Part shown: positions 11,515-22,118 of the stretch, one piece after another | How positions within the stretch are numbered: position 1 is the first letter of the stretch | How the letters are laid out: each line of letters opens with the position of its first letter | Assembly (NCBI GenBank): GCA_015499995.1 | Contig: JADNRV010000511.1 | Location: 1 to 27,937, forward strand | DNA: 27,937 nt | Reading direction: 5' to 3' | Source of the DNA: Flammula alnicola | Taxonomy: Eukaryota; Basidiomycota; Agaricomycetes; Agaricales; Strophariaceae | The notes under the pieces: model-generated | The model's database searches: none | Told to the model about the DNA's origin: nothing | Seen by the model: the letters and a program-made list of their open reading frames with translations, nothing else | Position numbers and translations under genes: made by a program

Positions 11515-12594
11515 TGGTAAGAGTAATGAGCGTTGAGGTCGAGTGTTGGGTTATTCACTAGGAGTGGCACAGGGGATGCTATTATAGTGATTCGCTCAAC
11601 CGCGTAGGCTTTTATAACAGAACAGTATGCAGCCGCATATTCTTTGAAGACATAAGGGGCAGGGCGCTCTTTGAAGAGACAGGGCTTGTAAGAGATGCGG
11701 GTAAGAAAGATGATTTGGATTGACCGAGTCCACATGGCGTTGAATGTGGCGAATCGGCGATGCTCGAATATTGGCGTCTAGTTTTGGAAATTTGGGCTCG
11801 AAAAAAAATGTTGCAATATGGGCTCGATTGAGGGCGATAAGGTTCCAACTTTGGTGAGACCGGTCATTTCGAGCATAAATTGGGACAAGTCGGGGAGTCC
11901 TTTGTGCCTTCACATTTCGCATTACATAGCCTCCAGCCTCGTTGGCGCCTCGTGTCGAGCAGTGGCACACCCAAGCATAACACTGAGGACAATGGGGCGG
12001 AAGTCGCTATATATTTTCTGAATCGTCAATGTCATGTCGCGGCATGAGGCCTGGAGATCTCGAAACTTACCTCCATTAAAAATCACTAGAGAACAATCAC
12101 TCGAGAATGAAACGTCCTAGGCGTCATAGCCGTAAGGGACTCCAAACCTGTTGGCCGCCTCTCCGCAGAGGGAAGAGAAGATTCTTGAGTCTTGAGCCTT
12201 CCCGGATCTCAGTTATAACAAGGACGAATTGTGTTGCTTGAGGGGAGTTGAAATCATCATCATGAATGCGCGTTCTTGATCACCGCGGTAAAAAAAGCCC
12301 CACCCTTCAAAAATTTCAAACTTTTGATTTGAATGTCCACACAATCATGGTTATAGCAACTTTGGACAGAGGCGGATTCACAACTACGTGCAGCGAAGGA
12401 GTCCAGAGCATGCATATACGAGCGAGGATAGTCGACTCTTTATCCGAGTCGCGGGCTTAGCGATATGTAGATCTTTTTAATCGGAGCTTGATTCAGAATT
12501 CGCACAGCGGCCACCCCTCCTTAGTAGTATACTGACATTTACGACTGGTCCACTTCAGATTTCGGTACTTATTATGGCTGCCCTCTCTCTGTCT
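11515..12594. other. Intergenic region without a recognised gene
   Basis: About 1.1 kb. It holds the promoter of the minus-strand 418-aa protein on its left. Several short open frames exist on both strands but none has a family motif or convincing splice sites. A TATATAT-like stretch lies near 12009-12015. Nothing else could be assigned. Confidence 0.4.
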
Positions 12595-12845
12595 TCAGTG
12601 CCCCTGGGTGGGACGTAGTCCTCCTCCCTGCGGTCGAATCCGAGCTCCAACGGCGATTGGAGTGCAGTTAATGCCGACAAGTTGGTCTACAACGAAAATC
12701 CAATGAGCAACAGGTCAAGAAGAAACGACAGACAGTAATCGATACGTTCTTACTAGAGAAGTTCTCGCAGCAAACCGGAGCAGAGGCGCTAAAAAAATAA
12801 AATGCATATGGTGTTGAACAAAGCGTAGAAGGGAAAGACATACCA

Positions 12846-12863
12846 CACTGTGGACTCCAGACC
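12846..12863 (+). repeat. Left terminal inverted repeat of the CACTA-like element
   Basis: Reads CACTGTGGACTCCAGACC. It matches the reverse complement of 14328-14345 at 16 of 18 positions. It is directly preceded by the target-site copy CCA at 12843-12845. Confidence 0.88.
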
Positions 12864-13226
12864 CGGGACAAATACCTGGTCAATCCGGTAAAAAGTCGCA
12901 ATTGCCCCTTTAACAGGCAATTATATAGTCTTTTCGCATTTTTTCCCAATCTAGTTCTATTTACCTGATTTTAACTGGTAATCAGCTTAGCGGGTGATTT
13001 TTACATGTTGAGCGAGTACTGGGTTTCTGTGCCCAATTAACCGGTAAAATCAAGCAGTTCTATATACCTGATTTGACCCGGCATTTTTCCATACTTGTTA
13101 AACAGGTACTTAATAGTAGCTTATAGAGTGGGGTGTAATTGCTCGGCTGGCTAGGGAATTCAGACTCTTCCTCGACCAAAGGGAGAAGCAGGAAACCGTA
13201 CACGAGGATTTGTCCTCCGCGATGCC

Positions 13227-13734
13227 ATGGGATTGGCCGACAACAAATCAGAGTATAACAGCATACTTGTAAGCTCTCCTCGCCTTTCCTTAAATCAAAC
13301 TACACTCACCAGTGCTGGGCATACTCATAGCTCCTCGTTAAGGACTGCTGCAAAGAGGTTCAGCTGGACCGTTCCCAGAATTTTCGACATATTGACCACG
13401 CCAAGCTTGGCAAAGTCATCCGACTGGTATGTTACTTGCTAATAACCATATTGCTTGCTAACGACCCTAATTTACTGGGATAGGCACGCGGGCGTAATGA
13501 ATACCTAAACTCAGGTAGGTTTCCCGCTGACTGGCCAATCACCGATATTGTCAAACAATACCTTCGCGGCCAACGGAAGATTCGATCGAGACGCAACAAA
13601 GAAGCTGCCGAGGCAGGAAATGACAACAACAGCAGTGGGAGCGAGGGCGAGGGTGAGGGCGAGGGCGAGGGCGAGGGCGAGGGCAGTGACAGTGGCGGAG
13701 GTGAGGGTAGTCTATCCGGAGCAGGTGAAGGTAG

Positions 13735-13767
<33 letters not shown>

Positions 13768-13801
13768 TGCACGCCCTCTGAAACGCGCTCGTAGGAATTG
13801 A
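13227..13801 (+). CDS. Transposon-borne hypothetical protein with acidic repeats and C-terminal basic signal
   Basis: Three exons (13227-13268, 13331-13426, 13484-13801) joined by introns of 62 and 57 bp give about 151 aa from the first Met. The frame is open upstream to 13155 (reading KGEAGNRTRGFVLRDAMGL), so the real N terminus may lie further left. The middle reads NFRHIDHAKLGKVIRLARGR, then FPADWPITDIVKQYLRGQRK, resembling small conserved hypothetical proteins I associate with Agaricomycete genomes; this is from memory and unchecked. The C terminus has seven Glu-Gly pairs (13643-13684), an acidic run (eight GAG then GAA, 13739-13765) and a basic end LKRARRN that may be a nuclear signal. 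It is not a transposase by any motif I recognise. It could be a captured host gene or an element accessory gene. Confidence 0.62.
13643..13684 (+). repeat. Hexamer repeat (GAGGGC)7 coding Glu-Gly
   Basis: Seven tandem GAGGGC units, one with GGT in place of GGC, lie in frame inside the transposon-borne gene and encode seven Glu-Gly pairs. The antisense frame gives a Pro/Arg-rich shadow with no support. Confidence 0.9.
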
Positions 13802-14327
13802 TGACAAGCTCAGCAGACCCTCGGTAAGTACAATTGTGGATTTTTATTAGATTTTTCCATCTCTCGTTCTGTAGCTACATCTCGTTCTGTATCCATAACT
13901 AGTTTGTATCAGATACTATTCATAATTCAATGTTTTTCAGTCTCTGAATACTCCCAGTCTAAGTGGTGGAATTTAACCTGGTTTCCATGAAAAAATTCCC
14001 TTGAGAACAAGGGACTTTTCCCGGTATGAATATGCTAAGATCTCCAGTTCTCCGAGTATATTAGCATTGCCTCACGGCCCATATAGCTTTCATCTATTTA
14101 CCTGCTAGACATGACTAAATACTCCGTGAACCGGTCAAAAAAATTACCGGTTGTAACTAGTAAAGGGAGACAAAACGCCAGCAATATAAACTGGCTATTC
14201 CGGTACATTTTGCCAAATTCACACTACCGGTTTGTCGGGTACAAGCTCAGGTAAACTAGTTATATTCTACAGATTAACGAGTATATTCTACCTGCTCTGC
14301 CTGTCATTTAACCGGCCATTAATGCCA

Positions 14328-14345
14328 GGTCTGGGGTGCACAGTG
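14328..14345 (-). repeat. Right terminal inverted repeat of the CACTA-like element
   Basis: On the minus strand it reads CACTGTGCACCCCAGACC, with two differences from the left end. It is directly followed on the plus strand by the second CCA at 14346-14348. Confidence 0.88.
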
Positions 14346-14664
14346 CCAGTTAGCGCCGGTACCAGCACCATGAGGTTGCACTGGAGTCCGACCTGGCCAG
14401 TGACAGCAGAGACGACGACACCGACGAGGGATGCAATGTGGGTGGCATCGTATGTGGTGGGTTCCCGAAGAGAGCCGCAGCATTGGACAGGGCCGCTGTT
14501 GCAGCTGTAATCCAGGGCAGAAACAGAGAGAGCGCCGAAGACAGCGACGAGCTTGTAGAACATTTTAAACGGGTGCATGGTTTTGATAGAGAGTGGAGTC
14601 TCGGTGATGGTCGAAGGTGCTTTTCTAACTGAGGACAAAAGGCTACTCGTCCTCAGGCCTCAGG

Positions 14665-14671
14665 TTTTATA
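14665..14671 (-). promoter_or_regulatory. TATA box of the transposon-split hydrophobin
   Basis: TATAAAA on the minus strand, about 100 bases upstream of the hydrophobin ATG at 14563. The same motif at the same distance, in a similar flanking sequence (GGAGGACA...ACATATAAAAC), precedes the hydrophobin copy at 21318. Conservation between two copies supports a real promoter inherited by duplication. Confidence 0.7.
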
Positions 14672-15557
14672 TGTAGATGTCCTCCTATTTTCGGCAGTGT
14701 GTAGACACAGATCCTTAGGGAGCGATGAACTGACCGAATTGCATCGGGAGCCCAAGACAATCCTTTTCGGATACCCACAGGTTGTAATTACCCAAGGCGT
14801 GTTTCGCCGCAATTCTCTTCCTCGACAAAATTGATATGACTTAATATTCGCCTCGAAGCCTGATGGTTGCCTGATGGACTCTTGAATCTTTGTAAATTAA
14901 AGACTCAAAGCCTCATTGTTACAACTACATATGTACGTAGAATCTTGCCACCGCATGCTTAACACTGAGCGATTTGAATATAATTCGTACCAAGCGCGCT
15001 ACGCTAAATAAAGATATTTCGGCCTCGATCAACCTAAAAATAGATTTTTCAGCGTTAAGCAGGGACCCGGATTCTGGTTTTCTGTGTATCATCCGCCTTC
15101 TAGGTTCCCAAACATCTCAAGTTTTTGGAAGTAAATCCACATACATTATTTTTGCTCCACTATATAGTTTTCTCTTCAATATTTCTACCCCACAGATGAG
15201 CTGAACACGATCAGAGATGCATGAAGGGAAGGTAGGCGCTCGTCAGCATCATCTTACTGCGATTATTTACAGCTGGAATTTATACCTTCAAAGGACAACC
15301 TAGTACATACCGCCTGTGCGTTAGCCTTATATGGGTAAAACACGGTGTTGTGACCCTTCAACTTGACGACATCATGGACATTTGCCGCCACACTAACGGT
15401 TAATTCGGTTGGGTGGCTTTCCGATTCGTATTCTCTCCCAAAAATGTGTCTCCACCATGAATGTCTATGTCCTCAGGATTTTCGATCAATTTCAAGTTCC
15501 ACGACTCCACAGGACCATAAGCGAACAAGCCCTCGTTCACTCCTCATCACAGCAAAG
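14672..15557. other. Spacer between two diverging hydrophobin pseudogenes
   Basis: About 0.9 kb holding the upstream regions of the minus-strand copy (start 14563) and the plus-strand copy (from 15558). It is AT-rich, with no gene recognised. Unlike the two other 5' regions, no TATAAAA box is evident close to the plus-strand copy. Confidence 0.45.
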
Positions 15558-16019
15558 ACGTTCTCCAAGCTCTGCACTGTCTTCGTCGCCGCCCTCAGCA
15601 CTCTCTCCGTTTCGGCCGGGCCCATAGATAACAGCTGCAACAGTGGCCCCATCCAATGCTGTGGATCTCTTCACCACCCCACCATATACGACGCTACCGA
15701 CATCGCCTCGCTCGTCGGTGTCGCTGTCTCTGCTGTCACTGCCAGTGGCCAGGTCGGACTCCAGTGCAACCCCGTTACTGGAATTGATGCTGACGTTGGT
15801 TGCAACTGGTATATATTTATTTCTCTTCTTTGCTATTGTTTAGCACAATGCTGATTATTGTGTATGCGACTCTGCTCTGGTTTGCTGTGAGAACAACTTC
15901 TCTAGCAAGAACATTTCGATTGTTTATTTTTTGGCTCTTCTTGATCTCTCGCCGACTAGATTTCCGTTGTAAACAAACTTGTCGGCATCAACTGCACCCC
16001 AATAACCGTTGGCGCTTAA
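15558..16019 (+). pseudogene. Class I hydrophobin pseudogene with lost start and splice sites
   Basis: Exon 1 (15558-15808) reads through a signal-peptide-like stretch (FSKLCTVFVAALSTLSVSA), CNSGPIQCC and GQVGLQCNPVTGIDAD without a frame break. Exon 2 (15867-15904) encodes SALVCCENNFS and exon 3 (15973-16019) encodes KLVGINCTPITVGA and a TAA stop, so all eight cysteines can be placed. It has several disabling changes relative to the sister copies. The Met codon is ACG (15558-15560). The acceptor before exon 2 is TG where AG is needed (15865-15866). The second intron begins GC and ends AA (15971-15972). A far upstream in-frame ATG (15363) would bury the signal peptide. It is read as a recent pseudogene with an almost intact coding body. 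Confidence 0.78.
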
Positions 16020-17179
16020 GCGCTGGGCATACCGCTTGCCTTGATTACATAGATGCCTTATATATGTATGTTCAGGAAAACGATACCATAATTGAATCCC
16101 CGGAGCTTCTCTGACTCTGTGACATGCCAAATGGCAGGGCTCAGAAGACCGCCCAAACTGTATGACTCTAGAATGATTGACGAAGGAGTTAAGTTTTCTC
16201 TTTCAATGATTTATGTACTTCACGTGTAATATTTAAGAAACTTTCTGGGCGCCTATTATTTGAGTTGGTACGTACTATGTACTAAGGCCCTTTTTGGGCG
16301 GCCCGACCCCATCGATGATCGTACATGTCGCATCTCATGAAGCTTTCCTGCTAAAATTCTGCACTGGACACAATCTTCACAAATCACATTCATGGCACTT
16401 GACATTTCTCAGCTTATGGGCGTGACATTACATCGGCGGCTGGAGTATTTTTATTCATATCGCGAGTCTCTCCGAGTCGGTCCAGCGATGTCCTCTGTTC
16501 AAGTTGCCGAATATGAGCTCCATATTCCGAAGGTAAGGCCAGGCAGGTCCTCTTGATCGATAATTGCAACATTCTCCACTCTGGGCAGGCCTAGGTCAGC
16601 ATTGGGTCAGCTTAATTCACGCAATACTTATACAGCAGTGCAATACTAAAGGCCCAGCTTATCAGGCCAACTCTCAGGGAAATCGCCTGGCCTCGTGTTA
16701 GAATAGCTTATAATGCCGTATGTATTGCTAACTACATGCTAGTAAGTAGCAAGGTAAGTAGCTAACGGAGTCGCCATCGGACAAGGGAGTTACAGGTGCC
16801 GACAAGCAATAACACGTGATCAGACAAAAATCAGGGCAAGAGAATCAGATAAGGTCGCCATTGCAGTGGCGCAAGACTTCACGACGATGAGATACCTTTT
16901 ATTCTCATAACTGTCCCTTACCGGAACGATTTTATGATGGGAGATGTCCAAACCCATGCTTCTGGCCGCATTTAGAACACACTTACTGTCATCTGGCCAT
17001 ACTCTTACACGCCAAAAATGCCTTTGGCAGCAATCCAGCGGATTGCGTGATCGACTCTTTCATTATGTCTCTCGAGCACGCAATTTCCATCTATTCACTC
17101 TCAGAGTCATATCATATAAAGTTGAAGAAAATACTCACAGCCCTCCGCAATACACAGGAAACAAACAGCCTCCTCTATC
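16020..17179. other. Intergenic region upstream of the sulfhydrylase gene
   Basis: About 1.16 kb without a recognised gene. Short open frames in the right part have no family resemblance. Two CACGTG boxes (16221-16226 and 16813-16818) are the only motifs singled out; the second lies some 360 bases before the ATG of the sulfur-assimilation gene. Confidence 0.5.
16813..16818. promoter_or_regulatory. CACGTG box upstream of O-acetylhomoserine sulfhydrylase
   Basis: A palindromic CACGTG, with TCACGTG on the minus strand, about 360 bases before the start at 17180. A second TCACGTG lies at 16220-16226. In yeast, Cbf1 binds TCACGTG upstream of MET genes. Conservation of this link in basidiomycetes is an inference, and the motif can occur by chance. 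Confidence 0.4.
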
Positions 17180-19229
<2,050 letters not shown>

Positions 19230-19602
19230 ACTTTTGTTTGGTGACCGTTTATGAACTAGGGCAAGAATGGGACGACAATCGCATAGTTAAATAAATTTGT
19301 AAATGTAAAGATATACCCACCTATGTCTGTGTGTGCTGTGCGATTTTAAATCGTGTAAAGATGTTATTTTTGGGAGTGGCACTGTGGCGCGAGACCTTGA
19401 CGGACCCTGCCAATCAAATCAAATGACGCGTTGTCTAAACGAGGTCAACCAGGTCAACTGGGCCTCCCCTTCAACCTTTCCTTTACGCCTCCAACTTCAC
19501 CCTTCACGTCCCTAGAACTCGTCGGTGCTTTCCGTTTACGACTTAGACCTATCTCCAAGGAACGTACCCAAAGTCCAGACAGAACGCAAACTACCCCGAG
19601 CA
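19230..19602. other. Spacer between sulfhydrylase and Rab gene
   Basis: 373 bases, AT-rich on the left (AATAAA-like sequence near 19290, likely 3' end formation) and C-rich on the right (leader of the Rab gene). No other feature is seen. Confidence 0.5.
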
Positions 19603-20577
19603 ATGGCTCCAACCCCAACTCCTGCAACACAGCCCATCAACGTGAAGCTCCTGCTAATCGGCAATTCGTCAGTGGGCAAGTCGAGTCTGCTGCTGCGCTT
19701 CTCCGACGAACAATGGCTGCCAGAAGATGAGAGCAGTGCCACGATTGGGGTGGACTTTCGAGTGCGTGGGGCGTTCCCTTTATGTTCTTTCGTCCTTCCA
19801 CCCTCGGCGGAAGTTCCATGCAATGGAAGGGATTCTTTGGGTTTACTGTGATGCTCATTGCTTTGTTTCTTCCTGCATTTCAGGTACATAAGATGGATAT
19901 CAAGGGGAAGAAGGTTAAGTTGAGTATATGGGTGCGTCTTGCTCGTGTATCGCCAGACGGCGTTCATAACTAACTTGAAGTCAGGACACTGCTGGCCAGG
20001 AACGCTTCCGGACCATCACATCTTCATATTACCGAGGCGCACAAGGCATCATTCTAGGTATAGTTTATCATACTGCCCAACCGTGTAATGATACGTTATT
20101 AATTGTCTGAAAATAGTTTACGATGTCGCCAATCGCGAGTCCTTCGAGGCTCTACCTCGGTGGTACAGCGAGCTCGAAACTTACGTCTCAAGCTCAGTGG
20201 TGAAGATTCTCGTCGGAAACAAAGTAGACAAGGTGCCCTTTCCTCCCTGTGCAATCGTACTCCCAATTACATCACTAACTCTGGTCTTTCAAATTTTGCT
20301 TTGACAGGAATTTTCCAGACAAGTTCCGACAGCAGAGGCCGAGAAATTTGCGAAGAGGATGTCATCTCTCTTCATCGAAACCTCAGCAAAGACCTCTGTA
20401 GGAGTGAAGGAGGCTTTCCAAGAGGTCGTAGAGAAGATCCTTGATACACCGGAACTTTGGGAACAAGCGGGTGGGAGGGGGCAAGGGACGGGCGGTGGCG
20501 GTGGAGGTATGCCCGGCGGTGTTCAGGTCGTTGGACTCCACGATGAGCACAAGCAGGGAGATGGCTGTGCATGTTGA
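19603..20577 (+). CDS. Rab18-like small GTPase
   Basis: A molecular switch of membrane traffic; Rab18 relatives act at the ER, Golgi and lipid droplets. Exons: 19603-19761, 19884-19931, 19985-20057, 20117-20232, 20308-20577, giving 221 aa. G-domain motifs are complete: P-loop GNSSVGKS (20-27), switch I with ATIGVDF (Thr47), WDTAGQE (69-75), NKVD (128-131) and ETSAK (156-160). The tail is Gly-rich ([13 protein letters not shown]) and ends in Cys-Ala-Cys, the CXC form used for double geranylgeranylation. The first intron is longer than most here (122 bp). The start ATG is the first that leads into the conserved strand INVKLLLIG. Family assignment to Rab is firm; Rab18 rather than Rab1/8 is inferred from the LLRFSDEQW stretch and the overall fit. 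Confidence 0.93.
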
Positions 20578-21119
20578 TTTTTTTCTTCTAGATCTCCTAC
20601 TTTCACTCCTCCGCCTTCCTTCTTTATGCCTGCAGCTGGCTGAAGGGCGAGCTATCCACCTTGTTAATGGGAAAGCTTAGAGCCAGATATGTTGTTTATT
20701 CTCCCATTTTATCCGTTGACGACCAACAATTCCTTCCTGTTTCGCGACCTGTTTTGGCCATCCTGACGACTTTATGATCTCTCTCGCTTTCCATGACTCG
20801 GAATCCTTAATATAGCTCCTAGTCAGTACCCAGCCTCTATCTTTCTTCACCAGGACGTAGCGGCGTAGCAATGGCTATCATAATACGAACGATCCGGTGA
20901 AAGACCCAACCAGAGTCATGCACATATTAGCGATGCATAGTTGTAACTGCTGGTACGAAGTTACAGATAAGCTTTTCTTAGGCTCAATAATCAATTGGTC
21001 ATACTTTGGATAACCTCAATTTGATCTCAAAACTTGGAAGGATTCAATTATTGTATCACTGGCATCGACACAGTATAAGGAATCTATATAATCAAGATAG
21101 GCAGTACTATATCCAGCGC
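20578..21119. other. Intergenic spacer
   Basis: 542 bases between the Rab gene and the isolated hydrophobin exon. The first part should be the Rab 3' untranslated region. No gene, repeat or conserved motif recognised. Confidence 0.45.
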
Positions 21120-21166
21120 TTAAGCGCCAACGGTGATCGGAGTGCAGTTGATGCCAACAAGTTGGT
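21120..21166 (-). pseudogene. Isolated last exon of a class I hydrophobin
   Basis: On the minus strand, a TTCAG acceptor is followed by a frame reading QLVGINCTPITVGA and a TAA stop. This is the same final exon as in the copies at 12643-12686 and 15973-16019, and the sequence just past the stop (TTAAGCGCTGG) matches that after 16016. No signal-peptide or CCEN exon lies upstream on this strand before the next hydrophobin copy begins. It is a fragment, perhaps left by unequal recombination in an inverted pair. Confidence 0.85.
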
Positions 21167-21216
21167 CTGAATCAATACGCGTCCAGGGTGCTGCCAAAAC
21201 TGGGAGGACAACTGCA

Positions 21217-21223
21217 TATAAAA
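21217..21223 (+). promoter_or_regulatory. TATA box of the third hydrophobin copy
   Basis: TATAAAA about 100 bases before the ATG at 21318. Surrounding bases and spacing match the copy on the minus strand at 14671-14665, and the leader (TCTTCAGTTCAAAAAGCACC versus a close relative) is also shared. Confidence 0.7.
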
Positions 21224-21317
21224 CATGAGGACATGTAGCCTCTTGTCTTCAGTTCAAAAAGCACCTGAGACTATCACCGAGACTTCACTCTCTACCAAAA
21301 CCGCCCACCCATCTAAG

Positions 21318-21751
21318 ATGTTCTCCAAGCTCGTCACTGTCTTCGTCGTCGCCTTTGCCCCTCTCTCTGTTTCCGCCCTGGATTGCAGCTGCAACAGAGG
21401 CCCAGTACAATGCTGCGGCTCTCTTCGGAGCCCACAACATACAACACCACCCACATTGCATCGCTCGTCGGTGTCGCAGTCTCTGCTGTCACTGGCCAGG
21501 TCGGACTCCAATGTAACCCCATCACTGGCATTGGCGCCCGTACGGGCGCTAACTGATACCTTTATTGAGTGTGCACCTTTGTTGAGCACACTTCTAATAT
21601 AAATCCTGTAGTTTCTCTGCTCCGGTTTGCTGCGAACACAACTTTGAGAGTGCAGGCTTTGCTTGAAAGGTTTTGTGGGTGCTTTGGAGTCCTCCATCTT
21701 AGAGACCAGCTTGTTGGCATCGACTGCAGTCCTATCACCGTTGGTGCTTAG
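21318..21751 (+). pseudogene. Class I hydrophobin pseudogene with frameshift and lost donor
   Basis: Exon 1 (21318-21555) opens with a good signal peptide (MFSKLVTVFVVAFAPLSVSA) and CNRGPVQCC. The frame breaks at about 21426-21430: compared with the sister copy, one G seems lost after GSLR. The remainder (HIASLVGVAVSAVTGQVGLQ) continues in another frame. At the end of exon 1 the donor is destroyed: AACTGATACC stands where the sister has AACTGGTATG, which also creates a TGA. Exon 2 (21612-21649) encodes SAPVCCEHNF and exon 3 (21705-21751) encodes QLVGIDCSPITVGA with a TAG stop. Promoter and leader look preserved, so loss of function may be recent. Confidence 0.85.
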
Positions 21752-22118
21752 ATTCATCTGAGAAAATATTTATTATCAATTTTATTTTGGCGTTTGAGAG
21801 AATGAAGTACTTATGGTGGATGACTGGGAGTCTGTGGTGTCTATTCTCATTGACGAAGTAATGACCTCTAGACATAGTCCTTTACCTTTTTAGAAAAACA
21901 TGATGGGTTGAATTTCTATATGACACTTACATTTTCAAGCTAATAACAACAGATAAGAGGAGCAACGAGCTGTTGACGAGTTGAAATCTGTTAAAATCCT
22001 CTCCCCTGATTGAGGCGTTATCTAATCTCTGCGTCGTCACATGACGTCTTGATCTTCAAAGGACAGTGACGCGTCTCATATCCTCTCATCTTACCTGCAT
22101 CTACACTACACACCTTCG
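21752..22118. other. Intergenic spacer
   Basis: 367 bases between the hydrophobin pseudogene and the SEP-UBX gene. AT-rich on the left, with a short leader on the right. No gene or repeat recognised. Confidence 0.45.

Larger units (their letters stand above)
12846..14345. mobile_element. CACTA-like (EnSpm/CMC) DNA transposon, non-autonomous, 1,500 bp
   Basis: The element has 18-bp terminal inverted repeats starting CACTGTG (12846-12863 and 14328-14345, 16 of 18 matching) and is flanked by a CCA direct repeat (12843-12845 and 14346-14348). CACTA-superfamily elements are known for termini starting CACTA/CACTG, 3-bp target duplications and many subterminal motifs; all three are seen. Removing the element plus one CCA rebuilds an uninterrupted hydrophobin exon-intron junction (AACTG|GTATGT), which fixes the ends precisely. 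No transposase is present. It carries one small spliced gene on the plus strand. The regions around 12870-13100 and 13970-14320 are AT-rich with repeated ACCGGT and ACCTG/CAGGT motifs. Confidence 0.87.
12595..14563 (-). pseudogene. Class I hydrophobin pseudogene split by a transposon
   Basis: Hydrophobins are small secreted proteins that coat hyphae and spores. Exon 1 runs 14563-14346: a short signal peptide (MFYKLVAVFGALSVSA), then CNSGPVQCC and GQVGLQC. Exon 2 (12788-12754) encodes SAPVCCENFS and exon 3 (12686-12643) encodes NQLVGINCTPIAVGA, completing the eight-cysteine pattern. Between exons 1 and 2 sits a 1,500-bp CACTA-like element exactly at the 5' splice site. There are further lesions. 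After GLQCN the frame is off by one: the expected GAGTGAN reads in another frame. The usual stop after VGA is replaced by an Arg codon, so reading would run on to 12595. Intron 2 (12753-12687) keeps a good GTAAGA donor. A TATA box lies upstream at 14671-14665. Confidence 0.88.

Noticed and set aside
11346..11735. Minus-strand open frame overlapping the first exon of the 418-aa protein
   Set aside because: It reads the same DNA in another frame. The frame starting at 11514 continues through two good introns into the long exon; this one does not.
13551..13772. Minus-strand open frame rich in Pro, His and Arg
   Set aside because: It is the antisense of the Glu-Gly and Glu repeats of the transposon-borne gene; repetitive DNA keeps all frames open.
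14438..14834. Plus-strand open frames over the hydrophobin pseudogene
   Set aside because: Antisense of hydrophobin exon 1 and its promoter; no motif and no splice signals.
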